Source: Neopestalotiopsis rosae (Eukaryota; Ascomycota; Sordariomycetes; Amphisphaeriales; Sporocadaceae). Taken from it: a stretch of DNA of 64,000 bases. The stretch's first letter is position 1; every line of letters begins with the position of its first letter. The translations under genes were made by a program, and so were the position numbers. The stretch is from assembly GCA_023078685.1 (NCBI GenBank), contig JALGAS010000003.1:4340001-4404000 (forward strand). Direction: 5' to 3'. The notes beneath the pieces were generated by a model that made no database searches, had not been told where the DNA came from, and was given only the letters and a program-made list of their open reading frames with translations. Positions 35,984 through 46,782 of the stretch are shown piece after piece.

Positions 35984-36953
35984 ATGCCGATTCGAAACCC
36001 ATTTGCCAGAAAGGCCGGCAACGACGAGAACTTTCGCCCCGAACTACTATCTGCCCAAGATGCCTCGCACCCTGGCTTTGAACGGGTCGACACGGTCGGA
36101 TCCAAGGCCTCGTCGGCCCTGAGCATTCGAAGCACCAAGAGTCGAGACAATGGCGATTACAAGATGAGCGGTATGCCCTACGCACCACCCGTAGCGAGCC
36201 ATGCGCCGGCATGACCTCGCAACATTCACAAATACAGCGCGCAATTGAGGACTCGGTACTGATGAGCACTTCCCTCTCTAGTTGTCAACGACAGCGGTGT
36301 CTATCTTCCAGTAAGTATCGCTGCTCGTCCAGTCTCGAACTAGATTGTTAACACAATATGTAGCCTTCACCAAGCGAGGAGAAAGGCCTCTGGCCGCGAC
36401 GACCCGGTGTTCCGTCAAGGACATCAATGGATACACGAAGCAGCCTTGGCGACATTGAACATTTCTCCATTTCCCGAGAATCATTTGATTCATACAGACG
36501 CTCGTTTGTATGTCTCCTATCTTTGGGACCCCACAAATGATGCATTAGTCGGATGGTCAAACTAATACGATTTGTCAAAAGGACATCACTGCCAGGGCAC
36601 CAATCTCACATGACTTCCCAGCGCGAACAAGTCTCGACTCTGCGCGCTTCCCACGCATGCCTCGAACATCTGTCCGAGACCGCTCTTTTGATCGCGAGCC
36701 TCCTACAGCTGAAGAAGGTTTCGAAGATGTTGGTCTCAATGACGACGCCACCAACAAGCCACAGCAGCAGGCGCCAAAGAAGCGGAGCCTGTTCGCCAGG
36801 TTTGGAGACTCACAAGAACCCAGCACGCACGGTCAAGGCATGTCTCGATTCATTCCTGGTCGAAAGAGAGCACAGAGCGGGCAAGGGGCCGAGCTAGGAA
36901 ACATGGACAGACCAAGATCTTCTCATTCCATGGAAGGTCAAGAGATGCAATAA
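35984..36953 (+). CDS. Unknown disordered protein with repeated R-x-S-x-D motifs
   Basis: Four exons, join(35984..36170,36282..36310,36364..36507,36582..36953), 243 residues; exon 2 is only 29 bp. All junctions keep frame (donors GTATGC, GTAAGT, GTATGT, GTCTCC-free). The protein has no globular domain, membrane segment or signal that I can see and is rich in Ser, Arg, Asp and Pro. Short motifs recur between residues 91 and 157: RTSMD, RESFD, RRSFD, RTSLD and DRSFD, with RSSL, RTSVR and KRSLF nearby. These look like sites for basophilic kinases. The N-terminus MPIRNPFARK and the pattern of small introns suggest a real, conserved filamentous-fungal gene, but the function is unknown. Confidence 0.75.
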
Positions 36954-37769
36954 AACACGTGGAACATGCGCGCGGAGCCCAAAGGCTCTGAAAACTCCAC
37001 CATCGTGCTTTTGGCATTACGAACATTGAAATGGGAACAACGGAATCAGTATATATCAGCAGCCAACCGTAACTCAAAAGGGACTGCGATTGAGTTTTAA
37101 ATCGGTGCATAGTCGCTCACTGAGTTTAGTCTAGGTTAGAAGCCATACTGCCATGGCAAGGTTTAGCTTTGGATTCGGTATATAACGCCAAAGCAGAGAA
37201 CACATGGATAATGATAATGAAAATTTACTATCACATCAAGTCGTTCCTCACATTGCTGGTTTGTTGTATCGGTCTTTGGAATTGTCACCTTGAGCTCATT
37301 GACAATGAATGAGCTTTTACGTGCTCCGCGATGAGAATTCACAGACACATTGAGTTGCTTAATTCGCGGAAGTCGAAATAACTCAAAATATACCATTCAC
37401 TCATTTACTTCTTAGCTTCTTATTTTTGACCATGATCATACATCAATCGCGGAGCTCGTTTGGTACAATCTACCCAGCGTGGGTGTTGACCTTGTCACTG
37501 TATAGCCCCACGTCCCAGTATAATTGACCCCGCCAACGCCAAGATTTCAGAATCTTATCGGACCCGTTTATCGAAACTGGTCCAAGATTTTTTTCTCGAC
37601 GTCAATGTTTTAAGGCTTGATTGCGATAAAACCGCCCGCTTAGGCGCTCACCACTAATTCAACCATAGACTTTTACGACTTTACGTACCGGAATTGAGCA
37701 TTCCTCTCTGCATTTTACAATCAACGCCCTGATTAAAGAGAGGAAGACTTAAAAAGAACAACAGGCAAA
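36954..37769. other. Intergenic
   Basis: 3' region of the preceding gene and promoter of the ACL4-like gene. No gene or strong repeat seen. Confidence 0.5.
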
Positions 37770-39014
37770 ATGGGAAAAACGCGCCCAGACAAGAAACAAA
37801 AAAAGAAGGGCGGCATCTCCCGCGCCGCCGACAGCAGCGACAAGAACAGCAGCCAACCGGCCAAGCAGATCTCGCCGCTCTACCTCGTCTCCGTGGCCGA
37901 GGAGCTCGTCCAGGCCGGCAACGCCTCCGACGCCCTCACCATTGCCCAGCAGGCGCTCGACGCGTCGCAGCCCAGCAGCGACGGCGCCCTGGCGTCGCTC
38001 AACCTCCTGGGCCAGATCAGCCTCGAGCTGGGCGACCTGGACGCCGCCCGGTCCTTTTTCGTCCGCGCCGTCTCCATTGATCAGGACGGCCAGCGCAGTG
38101 ACGAGGTCGGCGGCGGCGCCGAGAAATTCTTGTGTTTGGCGCAGCTGAGCGAGGAGGGCGGCGCCGACAGCGTGCGGTGGTTCGAGAGGGGCGCCGGCGC
38201 GCTCAAGACACAGATTCAGAGACTAGAGGAGAAGGCGGCTTCCACACAAGAAACCACGGTTACCAGGCGGCAACAACAACAACAATCATCGACAGAACAA
38301 CAAGAGCAGGAGGAGGCGCACCTGGACGAGCTGCGGCGCAAGCACGCCATGTGCCTCTGCGCCGTGGCCGAGATCTACATGACGGACCTGTCGTGGGAGG
38401 CGGACGCGGAGCAGCGCTGCGAGGCCCTCGTGACCGAGGCCACGCTGACGGCGCCCGACTCGGCCGAGAGCTGGCAGACGCTCGCCAACGTGCGCATCTC
38501 GCAGGCGCGCCTCGACGACGCCCGCGCCGCCCTGCAGCGCAGCATGGACATTTGGCGCGGCCTGCCCACCTCGGACCCGGCCGTGCCCGACTTCCCCTCC
38601 CGCGTCAGCCTGGCCCGCCTGCTGATGGAGGTCGAGATGGAGCAGGACGCCCTCGAGGTCCTGGAGCGCCTCATTGGCGAGGACGACCACAGCGTCGAGG
38701 TCTGGTACCTCGGCGGTTGGAGCCTGTTTGTCCTGGGCGACAAGCAGAAGAGCGAGGGCAAGGGCGACGAGGCCGAGTGGAAGATGAACTGGCTCTCCAG
38801 CCGGACGTGGTTGAATCAGTGCCTCAAGCTGTTCAAGCAACAAGACTACGAGGACGATCGATTGGGCGAGCACGCCAACGAGCTTCTCAATGATGTCTCA
38901 AAGGAGCTCGGACTCCCGCCTATCATGGATGAGAACGAAGAGGATGAGGAGGAGGAATGGGAAGATGATGAAGGCGATGAGGATGAGGATGAGGACGATG
39001 AGATGCAGGAATAG
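37770..39014 (+). CDS. acl4: TPR chaperone, ACL4-like (ribosomal protein L4 assembly)
   Basis: Single exon, 414 residues. The N-terminus is Lys-rich (MGKTRPDKKQKKKGG), a likely nuclear signal. Then come tetratricopeptide repeats (ISPLYLVSVAEELVQAGNASDALTIAQQAL; LLGQISLELGDLDAARSFFVRAVSID; WQTLANVRISQARLDDARAALQRSM; VWYLGGWSLFVLGDKQK) and a strongly acidic C-terminus of Glu/Asp runs. This layout matches Acl4, the dedicated chaperone that protects newly made Rpl4 until its assembly into pre-60S particles. The gene is GC-rich with strong codon bias, so long antisense frames appear over it. It is convergent with the RWD gene. The family call rests on architecture and could be another nuclear TPR protein. 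Confidence 0.8.
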   Translation: MGKTRPDKKQKKKGGISRAADSSDKNSSQPAKQISPLYLVSVAEELVQAGNASDALTIAQQALDASQPSSDGALASLNLLGQISLELGDLDAARSFFVRAVSIDQDGQRSDEVGGGAEKFLCLAQLSEEGGADSVRWFERGAGALKTQIQRLEEKAASTQETTVTRRQQQQQSSTEQQEQEEAHLDELRRKHAMCLCAVAEIYMTDLSWEADAEQRCEALVTEATLTAPDSAESWQTLANVRISQARLDDARAALQRSMDIWRGLPTSDPAVPDFPSRVSLARLLMEVEMEQDALEVLERLIGEDDHSVEVWYLGGWSLFVLGDKQKSEGKGDEAEWKMNWLSSRTWLNQCLKLFKQQDYEDDRLGEHANELLNDVSKELGLPPIMDENEEDEEEEWEDDEGDEDEDEDDEMQE

Positions 39015-39443
39015 ACGGCAAAGTCTCCACTGCTTCATCTATAATGCTCCAGAAGACCGATTGGAAAGGGGAGCAAATCTTGCTGTAAGGCTGGGTATAA
39101 TGAATGATCTGGCGTTTGATATGGCATTTCAGGGCGTTGAGAGCATGGAAAAGGGTCGTCCAATTTTCTCTGAATAGCTAAACGATTGCACAATGTACAT
39201 GTGCACCTTGAGCGTATGCTACATATAATGTCGAGGCAGACCAAGCTTTGTGCCATTTCATTTGGAGTTGTCTGATAATCCGAGCGAATCACGCCGATCC
39301 AAGATCCCATATAATCCTAGTTCATGCTGATTATGCAACATGCCAGCAGGACGCAGAATCTTGTTGCTTCTTCTTTTTTCAAAACTGTACGATATTGGCG
39401 AGTGAATTCGCAGTGACGATATAGTGCCCCTTATCCAGCGCGC
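39015..39443. other. Convergent intergenic region
   Basis: About 430 bp between the 3' ends of the ACL4-like and RWD genes; room for both 3' UTRs only. Confidence 0.5.
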
Positions 39444-40227
39444 CTATGCCGTAACCTTTAAGCCCTCGACTCCATCGGCCAAGGCACCATCGTCCTCGTC
39501 GCCCTCGTCGATATCCTTGCCAGCCAGTCCCCTCTCCCAGAGCTGCTTTCCGGTCAACTTTTTCTCCTCCTTCACCCTGGCCTTTTTCATCTCGGCGAGG
39601 CGCTCCTCCTCGGCCTTGAGCCGCTCCTCCTCCATCTCCTTGAGGAAGCCCTCGCGCCACTTCCAAAAAGTTTCCGGGTTGACGGGCGTGCCGTGGAACT
39701 TCTTGTTCTCCTCGCGCTCGGCGGCCAGCAGGGCCTCCTCCTTCTTCTTGGCCGTCTCGGCCCGGCGGTCGAGGATGAGCTGCTCGGCGTTCTCCTTGAG
39801 CGTCGTCACCAGCGTGAACACCATGGCCATGCCCATGTTCTCCTGGATCGTCTCCTCCAGCCCCGCCAGCAGCGCGTCCTTGTCCGACGACACGGAAAAG
39901 TACGGGTGCGGCGCGGCGTTTTGCGACGGCGGCTCCAGCTCCAGGTGCGGCGGCTCGTCCGGGTACGACTCTGGGTACCGCACGTGCAGCAGCATGGTCG
40001 GCGGCTCGGCCTTGTCTTCTTCGTCTTCCGGGAGGTCCAAGAGGATTGATATCCGGTATTCGGTCTCTGATATGTCTAGATGGCGAATTTGCGGATTAGC
40101 TTCCTGGTAATGGGCGAGGCGCAAATGTTGAATGTCTTTCAAGGACAAAGGTCGGCATACCTGTGATCTCTTCTGGGAAAATGGAGTCAAGGACTTCCCT
40201 CTCTTCTACCTGCTCCTCGCGCCCCAT
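39444..40227 (-). CDS. gir2: RWD domain protein, GIR2/RWDD1-like
   Basis: Complement(join(39444..40075,40161..40227)), 232 residues. The 85-bp intron (GTATGC; branch GCTAATC; TAG) lies within the RWD domain. The RWD domain covers about residues 1-115: MGREEQVEEREVLDSIFPEEI, then ISETEYRISILLDLPEDEED, LLHVRYPESYPDEPPHLEL with the family YPxxPP signature, and ENMGMAMVFTLVTTLKENAEQLI. A charged coiled-coil region follows, with FHGTPVNPETFWKWREGF and KLTGKQLWERGL, typical of the RWDD1/GIR2 group. Gir2 pairs with a DRG-type GTPase (Rbg2) and binds Gcn1 on ribosomes in yeast. It diverges from PUF6 over 542 bp. Confidence 0.9.
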
Positions 40228-40769
40228 TTTGTGATGCTGTCTCTGATGTTTGATAGAGTCTTCTGTCTGGGTGGATAACAACTCCGTATAGTCGTGGTGG
40301 TTGTAGGTTATAATAGGGAAGCGGGGCAGTTGTCCTGAATTGAGATAGTCGCTGCCGATGAATTGGTGAAGCTTTCCCAGGCAAACGTGGTTGTCCTTGG
40401 AAATAATTGGAGTGCGATAGGAGCTAGAGCCTTGTAATGAATGATGGTATGTTTCCTTTTGGGTTTTGTTCACGTCGTCTTTTTCGAATAGTTAATTTAC
40501 TCCTTAGACATGTCACCATCACGAGCTAGACTCAGTACAAGAACAATGCTTGCATGCAAGTTCTTGGTGGGGTCGCTCAAAACAGACAAGCGTTATCAAC
40601 ACCGCCTGGCAGAATTTCTAAAAATTTCGAGATTCCGCTAAACTTTTTGGTTTACAGGCGAGCAGCGCTGAGAGCGAAGCCCGCCGCGTATCTTTTGGTG
40701 TCTGCTAAGTCAGTATACCACCAAAACTTTTCCAGTTCACCCACACAACAGCCACATCTTGCCAGCAAA
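40228..40769. promoter_or_regulatory. Divergent promoter GIR2/PUF6 with RRPE-like motif
   Basis: A 542-bp region between divergent starts. AAAAATTT at 40620-40627, 143-150 bp upstream of the PUF6 ATG, matches the core of the RRPE motif linked to ribosome-biogenesis genes in yeasts. No PAC motif (GCGATGAG) was seen. Regulation is inferred. Confidence 0.4.
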
Positions 40770-42979
40770 ATGGCACCTAGAGATGCGGCCGCGGGCAGCA
40801 AGCGCAAGCTGAACGACTACAAGAGCAAGGACAAATCGTCGTTCAACAAGAAGCCAAAGTTCGAGAAGCGACCGCCGCCGTCCAAGAGCGAGTCTGACGA
40901 AGTGAGCGAGGAGAACGATTTCGAGAACTTCTCGGATGACCAGGAAGATGGAGGTGCTTCCCTGAGCAAGGGAAAGCCCCAGAATGGCGGCCAGTACTCC
41001 AACGGCAATAAGCCAAGCAATGGCGAGAATGTCTTCGAGAGAGGTTCGTTCCCGGCGCATTGATGCAGCTTGTCGCATTGCAAATACTAATGCTATTCTC
41101 ACTAGGTCAAAACTCTCGCGAGTCTCACATGAAGCAAAAGGCCCTGGCCTTGGAGCGCAAGAACGCCAAACCCCTCGCCGACGAATCGCACAGAGCCAAG
41201 AAGCTGTGGGAACGGTTACGGAGAAAGTCCCACGTTCCCAAGGAGGAGAGGGCCAAGCTCGTTGAGGAGCTCTTTGCCATTGTCACTGGCCGCATCAAGG
41301 AGTTTGCTCTCAAGCACGATACCGTCCGAGTTGTCCAGACTGCCATCAAGTACTCCAATGTCGAGCGCCGAAAGATGATTGCCAAGGAGCTTCAGGGCAC
41401 CTACGCTCAGCTTGCCGAGAGCAAATACGCCAAGTTCATGATTGGAAAGCTCCTGGTGGAAGGCGACAAGGAGATTCGTGATCTCATTGTCCCTGAGTTC
41501 TACGGCAAGGTCCGAAAGATGATCAACCACCCCGAGGCGTCATGGATTCTCGACGATATCTACCGTGGAGCTGCCAGCCCCCAGCAGAAGGCTATTATGC
41601 TGCGGGAATGGTACGGCCCCGAGTTCGCCATTTTCAGGAGCGAAGGCAGCGACCTGACAGCCGAGCTGTCCCAGATCCTGGCCGCAGAGCCCAGCAAGAG
41701 GATGACCATTGTTAGGTATCTGCTGGATATGACAAATCAGTTGATTCAAAAGAAGATGACTGGTTTCACCATGCTGCACGACGCCATGTTGCAATATTTC
41801 TTGAATGTGCAAAATGGTGGCGACGAGCAGAAGGAGTACATTGAGATGATCAAGGAGGACGATAATGGCGATTTGCTCAAGAACATGGCTTTCACCAAGT
41901 CTGGTGCCCGCCTTACATGTCTGCTCCTTGCCCACGGTACCGCCAAGGACCGTAAGCAAATTCTCAAGACTTACAAGGACACTTTCCAACTCATGTCCAC
42001 CGACCCCTGGGCTCACCTGGTCATTCTTGCTACGTACGATCTCGTCGACGATACTGTTCTCACATCGAAATCAATATTCCCTGAGCTGCTAGGCAAGAAC
42101 GATGGAAACGAGGGCGAAAACATGCTCGTCTTGGCCAACGACCCGCATGGACGCTTTGCCATCCGTTACCTGTTTGAGGGTACATCCAAGGCTCTGTTCG
42201 ATGCCAGCCATGCTTCCCATTTGCAGATTCTGGAGGAGATCCACGAGATCCGAAAGACGACGAGTAAGAAGGATGTCGACGTTCGCAGAAAAGAACTCAT
42301 CACAGCCATGTCTCCCCAGCTGCTTGCCGGTACCGAGTCAGCGGCGTTTGATCTTGTGTCGACTTCTTTTGGCTGCCAAGTTGTGACGGACGTCCTCCTC
42401 GATGGCGTCGGTGACAAGTCTGCAGCACTCCAAGCCATTGCAAACACCGCCGAGGGTGACCCATTGGCGGGTGCAGATGGTGCTGCCGAGGCTGAGGCCG
42501 AGGCTGAAGCAACCGAGGGCGAAGAACAAGCACCAGTCGGTCTTCACATTTCTAGGACGGCTCACGGCGGACGCCTGTTCAAGACGCTCATTGCCGGCGG
42601 CCACTTTGACAAGGCAACCCGCAAGATTATACCAGTCGACCCACCTCTGCACTTTGCGGATATCCTTTACCCCATCATCAAGGACCACGTTGTTGCATGG
42701 GCAACAGGTCCCAGTTCATTTGTGCCCGTCTCTTTGCTCGAGTCTGACGACTTCTCCCGCAAGGATGAGCTGAAGAAGATCCTGAAGAAGGAGAAGAAGA
42801 CTTTGGAGAAGGCGGCAACGGAAGAGACGGCAGAGCAGAAGGCCGCCCGTGAAGCTGCCGAGGCCAGCGGTGCTGACTCGGATAAGGCTGGAGGCAAGAA
42901 GGCCAAGAAGGCGGCACCCAAGAAGGAGAGGTCAGTTGGAAACGCAGGCGCAAAGATTCTGCTGGAGAAGCTCAGATAA
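40770..42979 (+). CDS. puf6: Pumilio-family protein PUF6
   Basis: Join(40770..41043,41106..42979), 715 residues. The 62-bp intron has an atypical donor GTTCGT and acceptor TAG; joining gives GQNSRESHMKQKALALERKNAK. Puf6 (PUM3 in animals) is a nucleolar protein of atypical Puf repeats, needed for 60S maturation, and in yeast represses ASH1 mRNA. The N-terminus is basic and acidic low complexity with a KRKLNDYKSK nuclear-type signal. The Puf-like repeat region starts near residue 150 (IKEFALKHDTVRVVQTAIKYSN; YAQLAESKYAKFMIGKLL; NHPEASWILDDIYRGAASPQQK) and a CPL domain covers about residues 465-590. The tail is Lys/Ala-rich. One Glu/Ala repeat (AEAEAEATEGEE) interrupts the CPL region. Confidence 0.93.
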
Positions 42980-44516
42980 AGAGTGGGTTATGATTATAGA
43001 GAAAAAATAATAGCGGCCTCCCTTGTACTTGTCTACACTCTCGAAGAATTCCTTCAATATTATTTTCCAATAATGTGATAAAATCGTAGCCTTTGTGACT
43101 AGCTGGTTCAGTACAGTCACCAGTGCGTAACATCCAGCAAGCAGTCGAAGTTCTGGTAGGTAGTACACTTGGTCATGTATGGGTTGCTCAGGCGTTCTGA
43201 GGTATTACCACAGCATCATAGCCGTTGGTGATACGACATGAGTGGCGCGGCCATCAGGGGCCAGCATTGTGTGCATCTGTATCATGCACGTTCCCGCGAG
43301 AACTCGATACGTTCTTGGAAGCAGCACCAAGTTGCTTGGGAGACATGCCCCAGACCCGAGTTCTGGTTCTAGCCATGTGCAGCCTATTAGTACCAAGAGG
43401 AGAAGCAGACATCCGCAGGAGAATATCCAGAATAGACTAGATACTGGAGCACAAAGGCGACATGGGGTGCTCGCCAGTAACTTTGGCAGGATACACCAAA
43501 GTTTCAAGCACCACTAATTTTCCTGTACCTGGGTAAGATAGCAAACTTGGGGCGAATGAAGTGCTGTGATGTTGTTCCATTTCCATGGGTCAACTTGTAA
43601 CGCTTGCTGCTCTGCCACACAAGACTCGTTTGTAGCAGACCACTTGACCTTGGACATGAAAAGTCATAAATTGCTAGGTCATGGACTCTACCGCCGCGTT
43701 TCTCTCTTTCTCCTTTTCCTGTCCCTCCAGCAACTGAATACTGCCCACCAGGTCTTAGGTCAATCGCAGGACTGCAGTCACAGCAACCAACGCTTGCCAT
43801 AGGGATAATTCCCAACCAAGCTACAAGCTTGAATCCTCTTTTACCAGACCAAGCACCGACCAAAGCAACACAATTGATACTTGACATTCGGAAGTTTCAC
43901 TTGACTCTAGGCAGTTTCCATCAATCTTGAGAGCTCCTGGCCACGTACACTGCTGCTTGTCCATTTGGGACAGTTTCAACCAGCTCACGGTTTCTGACAC
44001 CTGGACACCACTCATCGTCTTCCCGCGGCGTGCCACCTGCACAACGCGACTTCCTCACCGGAGATTTCATCGAGTCAGATCAGGATTGGCTCTTCGCATC
44101 TCAAAATTTTCTTTTCATCTTCATTCCCTCTTTTTCGATTGATCAGGTATTTGATCTGTTTGTGGATAGTCTCTTACAGCAACGTCAAGCTCCTGCTTGG
44201 GGCTTTTGAGAATGTCAACATACACATTCCTATAAGTTCTTCTTACAAACACCACTACTTTCGACAGCACCTTTTCATCCTTGCGTGGTAAAGAATCTCT
44301 AACAACCTCTCCCTCTGACCCCTAGGAGTTTCAGAAACGAGCTCGTTCGCATACTAGGACACGCAAAACCAGACACATACGGCGGGTTCCATTACCACTG
44401 GAGGGAGAGGCAGGCACTCGATCTATTGCCGCCAATGACATCTTCTTTCATTGATACCTCAACAAAAATCTCATCCTGAATTTCGACGGCATCATTATTT
44501 GGCAGGTATTTCCAGC
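42980..44516. other. Intergenic, about 1.5 kb
   Basis: No supported gene. The last 400 bp are pyrimidine-rich on the plus strand and probably form the leader of the gene starting at 44517. Confidence 0.5.
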
Positions 44517-45843
44517 ATGGATTTCAATCACATATCCATTCGCTCCTTCGGCGACTGCCCTCCTGGAAGTACCTTTACTTCCTGTGGTGGCCCAGAGCCA
44601 TATTGGCGTGGTTGCTGCTCATCTCACGGGTGCGAAGATAGTGACGGCTGCCCTTCCGATGCAGAAATCAGTATCCAAATCACTTCGGGCGAAATCTGGC
44701 CAACTTTCACCACCATGACCACCTCTCACAGAGCCTCTAGTGACGTCGGAGATCCCGCGACTGGAGACTCGCCCGAATCAACCTCGAGCACGGACATGAT
44801 GACCTCAACTACAGATGAACCTTCCACGACGCCGGCCGAGACTGCTCATGCAACTACTTCTTACACGACTGTCTCGCCCACTACGACTGCCGGCGCAACT
44901 ACGAATACATCCGGACACCTATCAGATGGTGCGGTTGCTGGCGTGAGCGTTGGAACTAGTGTTGCCTTCGTTGCATTGCTTGGTGTCGCATTCTTCTTAT
45001 TACGCCGCCGAAGGCATGCCAAGCGCATGCCTTCGTATCGAGACAATATGCGCGAAGAGTTCAATGAGAAGGAGCCTAAACAGGACCCCCAGCCGCCTGC
45101 ACCACGCGTAGATGGTGCTGATGTATTTGCAGCTTTTGGAGGTAAAGTTCCGTTCGAGTCTCTCTACGGTCCACAGCATTATCAATAAGGCTTGGTTGCT
45201 CGTTATAATGACTTTCTTGGTACTAACATATTTGCCCATTCTAGGCCGGGTCAACTCTTTCGAGACACCCAAAGCGCTTCACACAGCAACATCTTCCGCA
45301 GCGCGGTATGCTCCTAACCGTCAAGATAATGTTTCGCCGCTTACCAGTCCTACTTCGCCCGCTGGAGTCTCCTATGTGAGCCCAATCACACCACAATTCA
45401 TGAGCTCCATCCACCCCTCGGAGCCGTCTGGTAATAGGGACGCTATCAGCTCACGCGCCCCCTCGGTACCGGTTGAGCTTGACTCTTCACGTCTATTCTA
45501 TGAGCTAGACTCGGCCGACACAGCCAGATCCAACATGTTTGAGCTGCCCACACCGAATCCTCCAATGACACCACAGACGGCCCTCGGCTCGGGTCACGAA
45601 GCTAAGAGCGATCATTCCGAGGCTCTCATGCCTGGATCTTTCCCTCACATGGTCAAAGATGCCCAGCGGCAAAAGTTTACACGCGTTCAGAGCGGTGATG
45701 CTGCCCTCGTGGACATCGGCGCCAGGTCTCAGAGTTCACGACCTGGCTCATTTGACCAACCGGCACATCTAAGAGCTACCATGAATGCTACCGCTGATGA
45801 TGTCAAGAGCAACCGCCACGTCAACAGCTGGGTGCATCTATGA
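44517..45843 (+). CDS. Cys-rich single-pass membrane protein, fungal sensor-like
   Basis: Join(44517..45141,45245..45843), 407 residues. The 103-bp intron has donor GTAAAG, branch TACTAAC and acceptor CTAG; reading through it would stop after about 16 more codons. ATG 44517 (MDFNHISIRSFGDCPPG) is chosen because upstream codons in frame hold no ATG. There is no signal peptide. The N-terminal Cys module (C-P-P-G-x-T-F-x-x-C, then WRGCCSSHGCEDSDGCP) resembles small extracellular modules of many filamentous-fungal membrane proteins. A Thr/Ser-rich stalk (residues about 60-135), a transmembrane helix (about 138-162) and a basic stop-transfer RRRRHAKR follow, so an N-out, C-in topology is likely. 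The cytoplasmic tail is long, Ser/Pro-rich and disordered. A surface or signalling role is an inference from layout only. Confidence 0.8.
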
Positions 45844-46503
45844 AGATGGAGTCGGCAAAATGGGGTTGCGAATCACAAACTATAGGTCAGGGTTAATTCA
45901 GGAAGAAAAATGCATACGGAAGAACAAGGAAAGGCAATGAAGATGTTGGTCGACATGACGAAAGGCAGTCAGCGCAAGGGACCAAGCTGAGACCAGATTC
46001 TCACTTCTACGATGCTCAATCTTTGCAAAGAGCATAGAATAGGTTTGAGTCCCTGGGGCACACTGGCCTCGAACAGGTGTGAGGGCATCTTACTTCTTTG
46101 ACGAGAAAACACTACACCTAGGTTCATGTTTCTGAGCAAATTGACTATTTCAATGATAATGTGAAGAAAGATATTCACTTCACTATTCTTACGTGGACGA
46201 TACAGTAACTCGATAGAGATTGCGTCGGCATGAAACTCAGGACCTTCGACCCTCCTCGCCCGATGCACCTTAGTGAGAAATCTGACAATAATTTTCAAAT
46301 AGTGAACATCACAAGACTTCTTGATCAATTCGGCGTCTCTCCTAAAAAGTCGGGGTACGAGATCTCCTGTTTGCTGCTTTTCAGCAGCCTCATCATTTCA
46401 GTATGATTTTCAAAGCGCCACGAGTTCAGGTACAATGTTCAGCAGTGATGGGGAGTTATTGTGTTAGCTCCAGCGCCTCCCCCATCACGACCCTATTCTC
46501 AAT

Positions 46504-46535
46504 CTTCACTGCAATTTGAACGCACGTAAAGGGGT
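46504..46535 (+). repeat. Dispersed short repeat, copy C
   Basis: TTCACTGCAATTTGAA followed by CGCACGTAAAGG. Same core and downstream A/G block as copies near 16.8 kb. Confidence 0.5.
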
Positions 46536-46675
46536 TGCGTTGATTGAACCACCCTGGCTACAGCCAAGACCAATCAGAACATTGTGGATGCAGGCCGCCA
46601 CCAGGTTTTTGGTATATCAAGTTTGGGTTACCAGTTGCACCAATCCAAGTTGGGCGACGGTGATAGTATCTGCAT

Positions 46676-46707
46676 TTTCACTGCAATTTTAACTCACACG
46701 AAGGAGC
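46676..46707 (+). repeat. Dispersed short repeat, copy D
   Basis: TTTTCACTGCAATTTTAA followed by CTCACACGAAGG; GCTGCGTG downstream resembles GTTGCGTT downstream of copy C. Confidence 0.5.
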
Positions 46708-46750
46708 TGCGTGAACTAATCACCATGACTCCGTGCTTTCAGATTGTGCA

Positions 46751-46782
46751 TGTTGACTGCAATTTCAAATCACCAAGACTGC
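46751..46782 (+). repeat. Dispersed short repeat, copy E
   Basis: TTGACTGCAATTTCAA followed by ATCACCAAGA; the most diverged of the five copies, about 75 bp from copy D in the same orientation. Confidence 0.4.

Noticed and set aside
38132..38893. Long overlapping frames on both strands inside the ACL4-like gene
   Set aside because: They are shadows of a GC-rich, biased coding region; the TPR protein is the only frame with domains and a clean start and stop.
45969..46328. 119-codon minus-strand stretch downstream of the Cys-rich membrane gene
   Set aside because: Its first codon is not ATG and no family is recognisable; it could be a decayed fragment, but nothing in the sequence proves it.
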